From positions 11,517,423 to 11,581,422 of the forward strand of contig OY755176.1 of assembly GCA_963576735.1 (NCBI GenBank): a stretch of DNA of 64,000 bases. Reading direction: 5' to 3'. The stretch is from Bedellia somnulentella (taxonomy: Eukaryota > Arthropoda > Insecta > Lepidoptera > Bedelliidae). The translations under genes were made by a program, and so were the position numbers. The notes below the pieces were generated by a model, which had not been told where the DNA came from, made no database searches, and saw only the letters and a program-made list of their open reading frames with translations. Positions 33,840 to 46,800 of this stretch are shown here, piece after piece (position 1 is the first letter of the stretch; each line of letters begins with the position of its first letter).

Positions 33840-34065
33840 ATTCTTAGAATAGCACTAAGCCACTTCTTCCCGTAGGTATCGCGTAAGATGACTTAGGGTA
33901 CTAGGACTTCTAAAACAAAGGTTGGGTGGTGTGGCTGGAGAGTTATTATAATCAACTATCCCTTATTTTAATATCTTTCCTCAACTCAACATAGAAAAGT
34001 GACTAACCAATTTCACAATCCTTATGTGTAGCTACCCCGTTTCAGCATGAATATATGTATGTATT
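33840..34065 (+). repeat. Dispersed repeat family A
   Basis: 'cttagaatagcactaagcca', 'tcgcgtaagatgacttaggg', a diverged middle, then 'tagctaccccgtttcagc'. It lies about 550 bp upstream of the likely ZP gene start site. Confidence 0.65.
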
Positions 34066-34444
34066 AAAAATATTTTAAACGAACATCCAAACGACCAACG
34101 TAAAAATGGGTCTAAAAATAAAGAAACAAGAAAGCAATTTCGATATAAATCCAGACATGCTTTAGTAAAAATGGTTATGGTAGAGCCGTATTTAAATTTG
34201 AGCTTAGGTTATACCTTTTAGACATTTAGTAAAGTAAAAACTTAGCAAGTATTTTATATGAATATTTTTATTCCTGTTTTGATCCTCTTTTGTTTTTAAA
34301 TATTTTAAAACTACTAAACGTTAAAGCAAGTTATTTTCTCAATTTTATGCTAATTGATAATAAAGTAAAGGATTATTCCTCCATAAGTATCAATATTTGT
34401 ATTCGGCATGACAAAACGTCAATAGACCAATTTCAATGCTTAAT

Positions 34445-34598
34445 AAAAGGTGGAAAATAGTATTCACAAAAGTTCATAAAGAAAATTAAACTCTATGTTC
34501 AGGTAGCTCTAACAATTAAATACATAATAAATGGTAGGAAATAATACTCCTGAAAGTTCATAACTTAATTTAACTCTACCACCAGCTAGAGCTCTACC
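34445..34598 (+). repeat. 84-bp-spaced imperfect duplication before the ZP gene start
   Basis: Two related segments, about 34445-34508 and 34529-34598: 'aaaagttcataaagaaaatt' then 'aaactct...agctct', versus 'gaaagttcataacttaattt' then 'aactcta...agctct'. Each keeps AGTTCATAA and AGCTCT at the same spacing. They end about 15 bp before the likely initiator, so they may be duplicated promoter elements. Confidence 0.6.
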
Positions 34599-34611
34599 TA
34601 TACCAAACAGT

Positions 34612-34616
34612 TCAGT
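34612..34616 (+). promoter_or_regulatory. Candidate initiator (TCAGT) of the ZP gene
   Basis: TCAGT matches the arthropod initiator consensus, 206 bp upstream of the ZP start codon, at the point where composition changes from AT-rich to GC-rich leader sequence. No TATA box is seen at the usual distance. Confidence 0.45.
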
Positions 34617-34757
34617 ATAGCATCGCATCGCAACGCAACCAGTGGACAACCGTCCACAGAAAGTAAAGCTTGTTCTCGCAACTCGTAGCCGTTGCCACAG
34701 TCTACTCGCATCGCAGCCTAGTCAGTGGTGTTGCATCGCGCGCGCAGACCGGCCGAC

Positions 34758-34769
34758 ATGACGCGCTAA
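34758..34769 (+). promoter_or_regulatory. Three-codon upstream ORF in the ZP leader
   Basis: ATG ACG CGC TAA, ending 52 bases before the main ATG. It is the only ATG between the candidate initiator and the start codon. It could lower or condition translation of the ZP protein. Confidence 0.5.
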
Positions 34770-34821
34770 ACAACGCGCCAGAACTTGTACCATCGAAACC
34801 AATATTGGATAAACCTACAAA

Positions 34822-37800
34822 ATGTGTTCAGTGATTTTGTGTGTTTTGCTCCTGTCTTTCACAGGTGGACTACAGGCACAGGTAATTTTGTCTTTAGTTT
34901 TAAGAAGTTGATAAAAAGTAATTGATGATTAACAGGGCACCTTGATCGTTTATTTGTGTATCGGCTGTTCAATGTTAAGTGAATCGTAAATTTAATATTA
35001 ACCTTTGTCATAAAATTATTTCAAATAACTTATTTTTTGCCTTTTCTATGAATAATGTCAATAGCTATACATTTTTAATAATTACTTTTGTAAAACCTTT
35101 AAATGTATACTAACACAACCTATATAACCGATGTAGTGTTAGGTAAACACATGTGTTTCTAAACAAACGTAAGTTTACCTTACGTCAACCTTATTTGTCG
35201 AAGTTTCAATGTAAACATCACCATAAGGCCTGCTGAGTGTATAAGAATGTAGAAGCATAGCAGAATATACAACATTGGTATAGGATTACAACATTGTTTA
35301 AAAATATTTTATCTAAGTTAATATCCTGAAAATCTAAATAATACGTTAGTTTTTTTTTATTATTAAGTTTCTTTTTATTTTTTCTGATAAAAGTCATTGA
35401 AGAGACATTTAGAGCAAACAGCATTGAAATCGAATCATCAAATATATAGACAATCAACAAAAATGTACAACATACTTCTTGTAGGAAAACAACGCTACCT
35501 AAATAGTGTACACACGTATCTAATAATTTAATTAGCAACTCAAAGCCTCTCCGAAACCAGAATTAATTTTCAGGTAAGCAATCGCTAGTCCTTGCATACA
35601 TACATGCCCTAAATGCCGTACTTGGCACGATGGCCAAGCTAGCTGGCAAGGCTCTCTGCTCCTACGCATCCTACGCATACAGCCACACCCGGTATGGTTC
35701 GATCATTGAAACTTTTTGCAAGACTTGCATACTAATATTATGACAGTCAATGAGTGAATCAGAAATACCTTGGCTGATCTAATTGAAATATTACTAGAGG
35801 AATTATTTTACATTGAATTGGATAGGATACGATAAATACGAGGAGTTTAAAGTTATTTTATATATAACCAATGACTAAACGTTGACTCATACAACGCAAA
35901 TATACTTATATAGTATGCGTTGTTTGTTGTCAATACCATATGTGTCATTTAACGAGAAACATTTTTGCAGTTTTACACATATAACTTAACTTGAGAAAAA
36001 TATTGTCTAACCGACTTATTCTAAGTTAGGCAATTTGAAATGGAGGAAGATCCCTTTCTAGGAAAGTGAATGTAGAACCAATGATGGTTTGCTAACCACT
36101 TATGCCAATTACTATTTCAACGGAATGGACCGACACAATCCGTGGAAATCATTTAACTCTTAGTCACTTTTGAGGTGTAGTCAGTTGTTCTATGCTAATC
36201 CGCTACAGTTATAAAGAGTAGGGTAAATCTACACACTACAATTTGTACTAATAAACTTTTCATCATGCGAATGCAAAACTATATAACACAACTAATATAT
36301 TATTTTAATACTATCGAAATCATTAAGGTACACTTATTATAAGTGTGTGAACACAATAAAAAACTACACTACTATAAACATAGGATATCAACAAGAGCTC
36401 TATCAAAAAAAAGAAAAATAAATAAATAAATACTATTGAATTAAAATCATATCAATATCTTTCCGTGATAATAAAATTGAAACACTATAACACCTTTGAA
36501 TTAAGCAATTCGAAGCCAGCTTAATTAACATACGTTATACACGTATGTGCATTTGTACATTCTTTTCCTTCTCCAATCAGTATAAAATTTAATGATTTTC
36601 CGGTATAAAAATAACTTCATTTTCGCTTTTAATTACTTTTTGATTTATTTGAAACATTAAAAGTTATTGTATTCTAGAAATGATCACCGACTCTCATCCA
36701 TTAAGTCTTTTACTACACGCAATTTAAAATGGGAAGTCGCAATATTAATTTATTTAAAACCACGAATTTTTTGTCATGAGACATTTTAGATTATACCAGC
36801 TCATTCTTTTTTTCTTATAGCGATTTAAATCTTTTGACTATGAAATAGCAATCGATAATCTCTGACCGGTTTAATAGCACCACAGAAACGTACTTTAATG
36901 CAATGGATAAATGTAATATAATTTTTAACAAAAAGAAAACCGACTTCATAGTTGGAAAAACAACCGAAAATGAACAATCTAGTACTAAAAAGTCCGAAAT
37001 AAGTATTTTAGTTGAATATGAGTACTGTGATTAATACCTTAGCCATTTCTTTATTCCACACGCGTCAGTTCAACCTACCTAAATATTAAAATTCTCTTAA
37101 ATTAATTTGTGAGCCGGTGCCAGCCTGCGTGATGATTGATAATAATAAGTGTGTATTTCGCACTTTATATACATGTACAATGTAGGATACCTTGTAGTTG
37201 TAGGGTAAATTGATTTTTGTACGTGTTACCATTTTAAACGTAAGGCGATAGATATTTATTGTTTAGATTGTAATAATCAGAGATAGATAGTAGGGTGAAT
37301 TTAGTTTTGTTTGACTTCTGAATATCACGTAACATTGTCACCTGATGTTCAGAGTACCCACGATTTGCTTGGACAGTGTTCTCACGTTATACAGGTCAGG
37401 CCTATCGGCGTTTTGAACAAATTCACTGTCACATGATTGTGAGTTTCGACAGTCCCCTCGATTTCCTGGGACGCCATCATCAGATCCTGGTCTCATGGTA
37501 CTTCCTCGGTAACAATAACTTAACAAAAGAAATGTTTAGTGAACCTGTACTTCTCTTCATAAAAGCTACGAAGAGGAGTATAAATCTATATAGAATGTTG
37601 AAAGAACTGTTTCCTAACTCCTAGTGATTGAGGACCCACACCTTTCATCATCAGCTCAGCAGCATAACAATATGATTTTCAGAAGCAAATGCCAATATAA
37701 GTTCAGAAAATATGTAAAACGTGATACATTTGCCTATAAAATTCGAGGGTTCCCCTCGATTTCTCCAGGATCCCATTATCAGAACCTGATATCCTCATCA

Positions 37801-40800
37801 TGGTACCAATCCGGGAGTATATTCTTTCCAATGAAAAAATAATAATCAAAATCGGTTCATAAATGGCGAAGTAATCGGCGACCAAAAATAAAAAAAAAAT
37901 AAAAAAATATACGGTCGAATTGAGAACACTCCTTTTTTTGAAGTCGGTTAATAAATGAGTGCAAACGATTACAAATAAATTATTTATGTTAAAAAAAATG
38001 CAGTGTAGAAGCCTTTTTCACATATCATATTTATTTTGAAAAGTAAGCACAATTAACAACAATAACAAAAATACATTAAATTAGGTAATTATTTGAATAT
38101 GATATATATTGAATTATTTTAGACAGCATCAGATGGAAAAAAATGCAATTTTCATACATAAGATTTCTGATGAACTAAGTAGACCGCTATAGAACTCTTA
38201 AAAAATTCAAGGTATGCAGTTTGCACTTGCTTGAGGAAAATTGATATATGTATAAATTGTATAAGTTTACTATGTATTATTTTTCGCAAAACTACACTAT
38301 GGTAGGTCAACTTGTACTGCTTGTCATAATCTAATAGAATATGGGTTTCATTCTGAGATGGATAGCTTAGTTTATAACATGACATAATTGAATATGCCAT
38401 GGTTTGTTAGTAGAAAGGAGATTTAACAATTTCTCAATTACCATCGAAAGACTGCATTAAGTTAAGTGGAGTTTCACACACAAGTAGAATTTTATAATAA
38501 AAATAAATTATGGTAGTAATTCTTTGAATCTACTAAATGATTCATTAAACTAATATTAAATTTTTAGAAAATTCTTTATCCAATACGGGGGGGACATATA
38601 TTAATTTTATCTTGAGTATGCATGCCTTGTAACCCGTGCAAAATCGGAGCATTTCGCTAAAGTAATATAAAAACCTAAATATAATTCATTCATTATTGTT
38701 CTTCAAAGTTGTTGACACTTGACCGCGAGGAGGTAAAGACAAGTACATTAAGTTCGCGTGATCGCTCTAAGTGTTTTAGTTCGAGCTCGTTGCCTCTACG
38801 ACTTACTCCGAGGCCATATCTTCCTGCTTTTTTAGCCAAGAACATAATTGAATTCTGTGACTTTTTGCTAGGCCCAATTATTATTAACTTAACCTGAGAT
38901 GACCCAAGAGAAAATGTATCAATGGAAATAAGGGCGTTGTCTAGTAAAGTTAGAATTTGGCGGCTATACATAAAAAAATACGCTAACAAACTAGCTATCT
39001 CTGTTGCTCCGGCAATGGCGGTTTAAGTAGATGGTGATGATTTTCGAGACAGAATTTATTATTTAAACACCATGAAAACGGTGACATCAGGATCACTTGT
39101 AGGTCAATATCACAAAATATAAATAATTTCTTAGTTTAGAAATTCCAGTTTCCAATGATTTGGCGTTTTGAGACAGCATAGTCAACATTATACACAGACA
39201 CAACTTTTCTTGTCAAAGTTACACTTTCACGATATAGGTTGGACTAATAATACACCTAACAAAAAGTTAACTAGGTTGGCATGGGACCGTCGGATGCCAA
39301 CAAAAGGAGCGAAGCGAGCAATTGCCTGATTCTCAGATATTACCTATCGTTGAACGATTTATTCTACAAATATCTCAACACGCGTTGCTATGCAATTTGT
39401 TATAATTTTTTGAATATACTTGTTGGTTTACCTAAACGCGTGATTGATTGTACACAAAACTGCAAAGGAGTTAGAGTCCTGATTTTGGAAAACTTAAATT
39501 GTTAAAAATATTTATTGTTGAAAAAAACATATACATATGCGTTTATGGATCGGATAAATTTTGGAGGCGAGACATTTCTCCACGTCGCACCATCAATCCT
39601 GAATGTTTGTTGATTGCCAAAACTCGAGTAATCGGAAATAGTGGATCAAGCATAAGCCCTTGATATGAGCGAACTCTTGAGCAAGCAACGTAAGTTAATC
39701 CCAACCCGGACTCAGACGTACCAATATCAATCACTGCGCGGTCCAAACTTATGCCCTGAGACTTGTATATGGTAATAGCATACGCAAACTGTGAGTGGGA
39801 ATTGCTTTCGGTTACAGCTTGTACCATTTTTGGTGAAACCAACAAAGAATGGTAAGACTAGAATTGCACCAGAGCATAGTGTCGGACCAGTGTAATTGTC
39901 AAATTTGACCAGAACACACGCAGGTGTTTCGTTGGATGCGTTGCAATCGCTATTTGGTGCGTAAACGACATCGACTACTATTCCCAGCGTTAAAAAATTT
40001 TGGGAAAAATGTTCTATAACTCGAGTATTAGCGATCAAAAGTTCGAAAAACCACCAAGTGTCGGAGCGCAAACGGACGTGACTTTGGGACGATCGAATAG
40101 GAAAAAAATTCTATTTTCACGCGGCGCTGGCATTGTTTACGTAATTTTTCCATAGACTAACATTGTAATTTTTTAATGGTGATTATTCCTCCGTGGTACA
40201 TCCGATTTTTATCAACCCTTGACCACCGTGCAAAATTTCAGGGTTCTGAGTTGAGCCGTTTGGGAGGAGTACGATCACAACGAAATGCAAAAGTCGGGGG
40301 TAAATGGAGCTTCGCTCACTACGCTCGCTTCGCTCCAATAAGTTCCACGAAACAGCATTAGTCACGCAGCAAGCTGATATAACTTTAATTTACATCATAT
40401 AAAAAAGTTCATCATTGAGATTGAACTGTGCCGTGCGATACTATTTTTCCTTGCATACGTCCAACAATCGATGCCCTTAGCTTTTCTTTCGGCTAGGCTA
40501 GGCTAGGCGGTATTATATATGCATGGGTAGTATCAATTTCCTTTCACCCCTTATAAAAATCATTTATTTTAAAAATTCCGACTTTCGCGGAGTGGCGGTC
40601 GAAAGGTATAAAAAGAAGGTATACGTTTCATTTAAAAATTCAGTATACAGTTTTAGTATAATTTTTACTTATATCAAAAAAATAATAATACGCGGACGTA
40701 TTCGCGTGCGGAAAGTTACGAATAGTAAGTTAACCATAAAGCACTTGCAATAAATATAATACAACATTGTCTAGCTCAGTTTAATATGCGAACACAAACT

Positions 40801-43800
40801 ATTTACAAGTAGGTAAAACTAAGCAGCAGATATGTTAAAGATAGATAATTTCGTAAGTGGCCAAGAGGTTCCGCGCACAAGTTGCACGCAACGCTCTGAT
40901 TACTCCGGCGGGCTTCGTAGAGCCGATGATACTGATAACAACATCAGTGACCTCACACGTACCTCAGGAAACCACCTGCACCATTACTATTGCAATAATA
41001 CTTAGTCCAAATATTACAATAACCTATTCGAAAATAGCTGTTGCCAGTGCCAAACGCGATAGGATTTGCGCGAGAATAAGAACCACTGTAACAAAAGCAT
41101 TTCAGTCACGGTTTATACGTCTTTACGTCACACCATGACAAAACATATTGAAAATGTAATAACGACTATAGACCAAGCATGTCGGTTGAATATTAATCTT
41201 GTTTCTTTTTTAAATCTTATGTGCCTTATATTTGGAAAAATATGTTTTGTTAGAATCACAACCTTGAATAAACAAAAATATCGATGTGTTAATAACGCAT
41301 CAAGTTCCATTGTCAAATCGCACAACAATAATGTACTGAAAATAACCCAAAGTCTATATTTTTAGGTAATTACTCGATCTGAAATTATGAAATATTGATT
41401 TTCTTTAAAGCCAGTACACCACCTTACTTCTAATTTAATACCTAGTTAACAAAAAACACAATTTTAATAATAACATTTCGATCTCATTCAGTGTTAGTTC
41501 AGTGTTTAGTGCACTACATTTTAATTGAGAAGGTGAACCTCCTACTTCATTTTACTTACTAAATATTAGCATAATAACATGCGTCATTTCCCGTGTCCCT
41601 TACTAAGTTCTCAGTCTACCTTCAAACATCCCACGCATCTTCTTTATTCACAATAGCAATCTGTGTAATTGTGTATATTTAATTCATCTCACACATCTCA
41701 AGAAACTGGAAGTAATTCAGTATTCTTCAGAAAACTGGTATAGTTACACAGTCATTACCTACCTCATGTCAAACAATATCCACCGTGTCCTTCAATCATG
41801 GCACTGACATCATCATTATCACACAACGTAATGTCCGCCTAGCTGTCACATGCAGTCATTTTCAACGTATTCCATTCAGTAAACACAATTTCCTCTAACA
41901 ATGAGAAGTAAGCGTGAGAAAGTCCTAACAGAAAAGAAAATCCTTTCACTTTATGTCCTTTGTATGGGTAAACTCTAAAGCCATTAGCGATACAAATGAT
42001 ACAATGATTACGTTGCATATTGAGTGTAGAGTTGTATATAGTTTGGGAATACGAAACACCTACAACTTCATTGATGACGATTCTAAGTATGGTATCGAGG
42101 ACACGGAACCGGTTCAACGCCACATGGTACATAGAGTATGCTGAGAAAAAACCGACTACACAATCAAATTATATAATCCTTACTTAACACAGTTCTTTGA
42201 CAACATTTACAACGAGATTATTTTACGACTATATAAAATGCTAGTGTTTGCTCCTTTAAGGTTGTTGTACCAACAAGAAAAAGAAAACCCTTCCTTATTA
42301 ATGTTGATAATTTAGCTAAAATTTACAGTTTTCATATAAACTAAACTGATTGAAATAAGTAAATAGTTACAGTGATGTATACTACTGAACGGATTACGCT
42401 TGGTATTTTATATTTTTATACAAACCCTTTTCTATTGACAAGGAATTTCAATTAAGAAAAAGAACAGTACATGATCGCACTAGTCGGTAATGTAATGATA
42501 AACAAATATTACAGTTGATTAACAAACTGCTTCACGTAGCACCTCAATTCAGTGAAATAAAAGTCACTTTATGCCTATATTACTGTTCTTGTTCTAATTA
42601 GATTACGCGGTATTTTCAAAATTCATTTTAATTTAACTCACAATTATGTTAATATGGAGTAGGGTACAGAAAATTCAAATATGCGTAATGCAGTCACTGC
42701 GCTATATGAAACATATGAAAGAAAACAACCATTAAAATCCAAGCATATTTTTGCCGGTCCATGAAGGATTAAAATTATATGTTTTCTAGCGATGATAGAC
42801 GATAGGTGCGACGACCTTAAACCACCAGGACACAATAGCTATCATAGCCCTGAGAGTGAGAATCAGGAGAAATCCGATCCGTAAAAAGAAAATCATGGCG
42901 AAGAACATGAAAATTCCGCTAATACTATGTCTTGTAGCATAAAAGAAGATCTTAAACTCAGGGTCACTAAAGAAAGAAAGAAAGGAGAGAAGTTTAATAA
43001 TATAAACAATAAGCTACTGAGATCACCGTGGGGTGTGTTGTGTCCTACGTAGGCATCTCAAATATCCATTTTTGTGACAAGGCGTAAAAGAACGTGCCAA
43101 TAACTCCCAAATCATTTTATTAGTGAAAGATCAAGGAACACTATGTTTACTAGTAGACAATTTATATTTTACCAAGAGTCATCATTAGCGCATAAGATAA
43201 ATTAACACAGCGATTTGGTTGGACGTGAAATTAAACACTTCTAAAGATCGCCCCCTTGCAATTCCTTACCTTAATCCTTTGGATTATTGCTTATGGTATA
43301 TATTAGAAGGAAGGTTTGTTCAAATATTATCGAAATAACATTTCCCTTAAACAGATTTAGTAAAGACTTCTGAAAATCTAATTAAAGCTATTAAAAATAA
43401 TTAAAATTAATAGCTGCATTCGATTCCTTAACTTTTATATGTGCGAACTTGTTTGTACAGAAAACTCAGTGATCCCAATAAACAAGTTTTTGTAAATGGA
43501 TTTTAATCATATACTTCCTGAACTTTAAAAAGATCTCGAGAGGGCAGTGCCACCACCACGATGTCATTTTATAATCCAAACTAAATGTCAATCATTTCTT
43601 TTTACTAAAGTAAAAAGTAAAAGTGGAACATCAAAAGTAAATATTAAGTCTCAAGGTTTGTGTTGAACGTTAATATAACAAGGTGACCCGGCGCATCGCC
43701 TCTTGTCAGAAGTTGCGCAAAGAAAAACTTCATCAGAGAATACGCATGCTGACTACACTGTGACATTTACATAAAATATCCCAACGCAACGGTTACGTAT

Positions 43801-46800
43801 TGGGAATGAAAACCAGTTGACTACAGAAGCACTTTCACTAGGCCCTGCGGACTTAAAGCAGTCTCGAGGTATTTGGAACAATGTTATCTATAATAAACAT
43901 AATAATTAATTATGTGCATTAGCAATGAATAAGACTAATATCGGTACAGCAGTTTAAATTACGAAATAGCACCTTCTATTACATAGCCCGAATCAGTTAG
44001 AAGCTATTCTAAATAGAAAATACTTTTTGTCTCCTTATAATCACTTATGCAATTATAACTGTAACTTATAGAGGATGCTGTTAATAAAGTCCCGTATTCG
44101 ATTGCGAAGGTATCTCTTGACATGCAATAATGATAACCGAATACGAGCCCTCAATTTGGATCATCTTAACGCTTTTAGTTCACGGCTTTTTATTAAATGC
44201 TACATTCACTACATTAAAGCTTTTAGAGCACCGACAAAATGTTGCCGTAAATTACACCTGTCAAATTATTTTTATTGCTTTGTACCAAATTGTGGCACCT
44301 AATTTTCTATGAATTCTTTAAAAGTAGGTTCTCAATTTAGCGCGAACAAACAATGCCATTTTAGTAGCATTTCCAAATGCAATTGTTTTTTTCATTTTAA
44401 CCAATTTTTTTGCCTCCATGATCTCATTTTTTAATCATTTAGACATATATGGATACGCCTACATGCACAGGTTTCTTTGCACAACATAAACATCAAACAT
44501 TATTAAATTATTAATAAAATGCTTGGAACTCGAGACTATTCACTAGAGAATGGAATGACAATATAATATCAGCAATCAGTTTATTACCGGTAGACGTAAC
44601 GCAACCCACTGACCTTCGATTAAAGTTGGGTTTTCTATGAAACAATGTTTGCGTCAGGTTTCAATGAGATGTGTACAATAGTTGATTAAGTAACGTACGG
44701 TGCCAATAGTAAAATACAAGCAAAGTTCTATTGTTTACTAAACTTAAGTACGAAGAGTTAGAACGGTACGCTCAATTGGAGATATTTCGCTGAGGCTGTG
44801 CAATTTCAATAAATCTGTTACGTTACAAGTTAGTGGGTTTGACCCGAGTCTGTTTGTGGCAGGCGCGGTAGGCTAGCTGGTCCGTTGACCTCTGCAGCCC
44901 CGGCTGCGCATATCAGCCGAGCCATCACTGCTCGTGCCTCTGTTGTCCAACTCACCATATTCCCGATTTATCTACTTACTAGAAAAACGCATCATTCCAC
45001 CCGTGTCTGCGTGCACTAACATTCTATAGTTTTTTTGCAAATTGTGTTCTGTGTGTACGATTTATTCACACCGAAAAATATATTTGGAATAATTTGCTTC
45101 TCTAGAGATAAACTACTTTTGTTTTTAGTTTCTTAAACAATAAATATTCTTTTTACATCAATACTTCTGTAAATTATATTGATATAAGCCAAACATAAGG
45201 CTGGCAATAAATCTCAACACTTCTATTGAAAAATACAGTCGACAGTTGCGACGTAATACCAGTTCTATGATGGTGCAACGTGTTTCCTTGGGCACATAGA
45301 TCTATCGAGATGAAGCGAACAATGGCTAGCGGATATGTCAATTGTCAATATACCTAACGATGCCTCTTCGACTATAACTGAACAGTTAGAATCCAATTTT
45401 ATATCTTTCCATGATCAATTTATGCTCTGTAATACAAGACATTATTGCAACATTTAAGTCAATAAGAACACCATTTACCTTGATTCTACAGAAACAGCTT
45501 GGAAACTATACAATATACGTGTAATTAGATTCGTCACTCTCTAGTGTCACACCAAGATTGTATATTATTCACCCGCCTACTGGATTCCGACCTTCAAAAT
45601 TCAGTTGGTGTTTCAATGTCACGGCAAATTCATTAATAATATTCTTCTATTGATTTTGAACACACAGAAACAAACAAGACATTTAAGTTACCCAATTCAA
45701 AGTTAAAGCATTAAAAGAGACTTGAAGATAGTCGCTCAAAGGCTGATAGTATCGAATCGTTTCTTTGAATACTAAATCGAAGTTTCCCTAACAACTTCAA
45801 TATAAGGAATGGAAGGAAAATCGTGAGATCCATAAACAACGGCAATCAGTCGAGGGTCTCAGCGAGAAGCCCGAGGGAGTCCACACTTCCTACTTGCTCG
45901 GCTGCGATGTAAGAAAGGCTGTGGTGCCTTTGCGATTGTTACTTCCGCAAACAACAGTGGAATACTACAAAATGATCAGTCAACTATATGCATTCAGAAT
46001 AAAGTGTCGTACAGTAATTAATATGTTAACACTTGCGTTCAAAATAGAAATATCATCACATCAGCCAATAAGATCATATTTATTAAGCACAAATCTGGTA
46101 CTTAAGATCATATACACTTGGTATTTAACTCATAATACTTGACACTTAAAATAGTTTATACTGTATTTGCAAAAATAACGTATTTACTAGACATATTTTG
46201 TTCATTGGACACAACGAAAATTGTTCTTTTAATTCCTTTGCGTAGAAGGAAATAAAAAAATATGTAGCTGCAGCTGCAGTAAATCGAAAAATTTTAGATC
46301 CACAATGTTTACAATCTTATATCTTTCCTTTCATCTGATAACCACATTTAACATGTTTTTAATAAAGTCGCAATTATTATTTTTTAATTCAAACATACGA
46401 AGACCTTATGAACTAAATAATTTCAAAAATTAAATAAATCGATATTTTTTTATAAGAAGAACATGTGTGTATATACTCACGACCATAAATCTCAAAAAGG
46501 GGTAGCCAGAGCTTTAGAATTAGAAACTCCTCAGCCACATTTGGCAGTTGATAGGGGACAAGACGGTAGAAAAACGTATCTTTGGTGATGGGTCTCAAAC
46601 CGCATCGACAAAAACCACTTAAAAAAGCCCCATACCCTGAGCCGCCTCTTACGACAAGGTGTAGTGACATTCTAAGCCAGCACTATACGGCAATAAACAT
46701 ACACGTGAGATATTGAGAAACAATAAGAAAGTTAAATATATTCTGTAACCATACACTACAAACGTGAAATACAAAACTCACATTACTAATAAGTTTTCTT

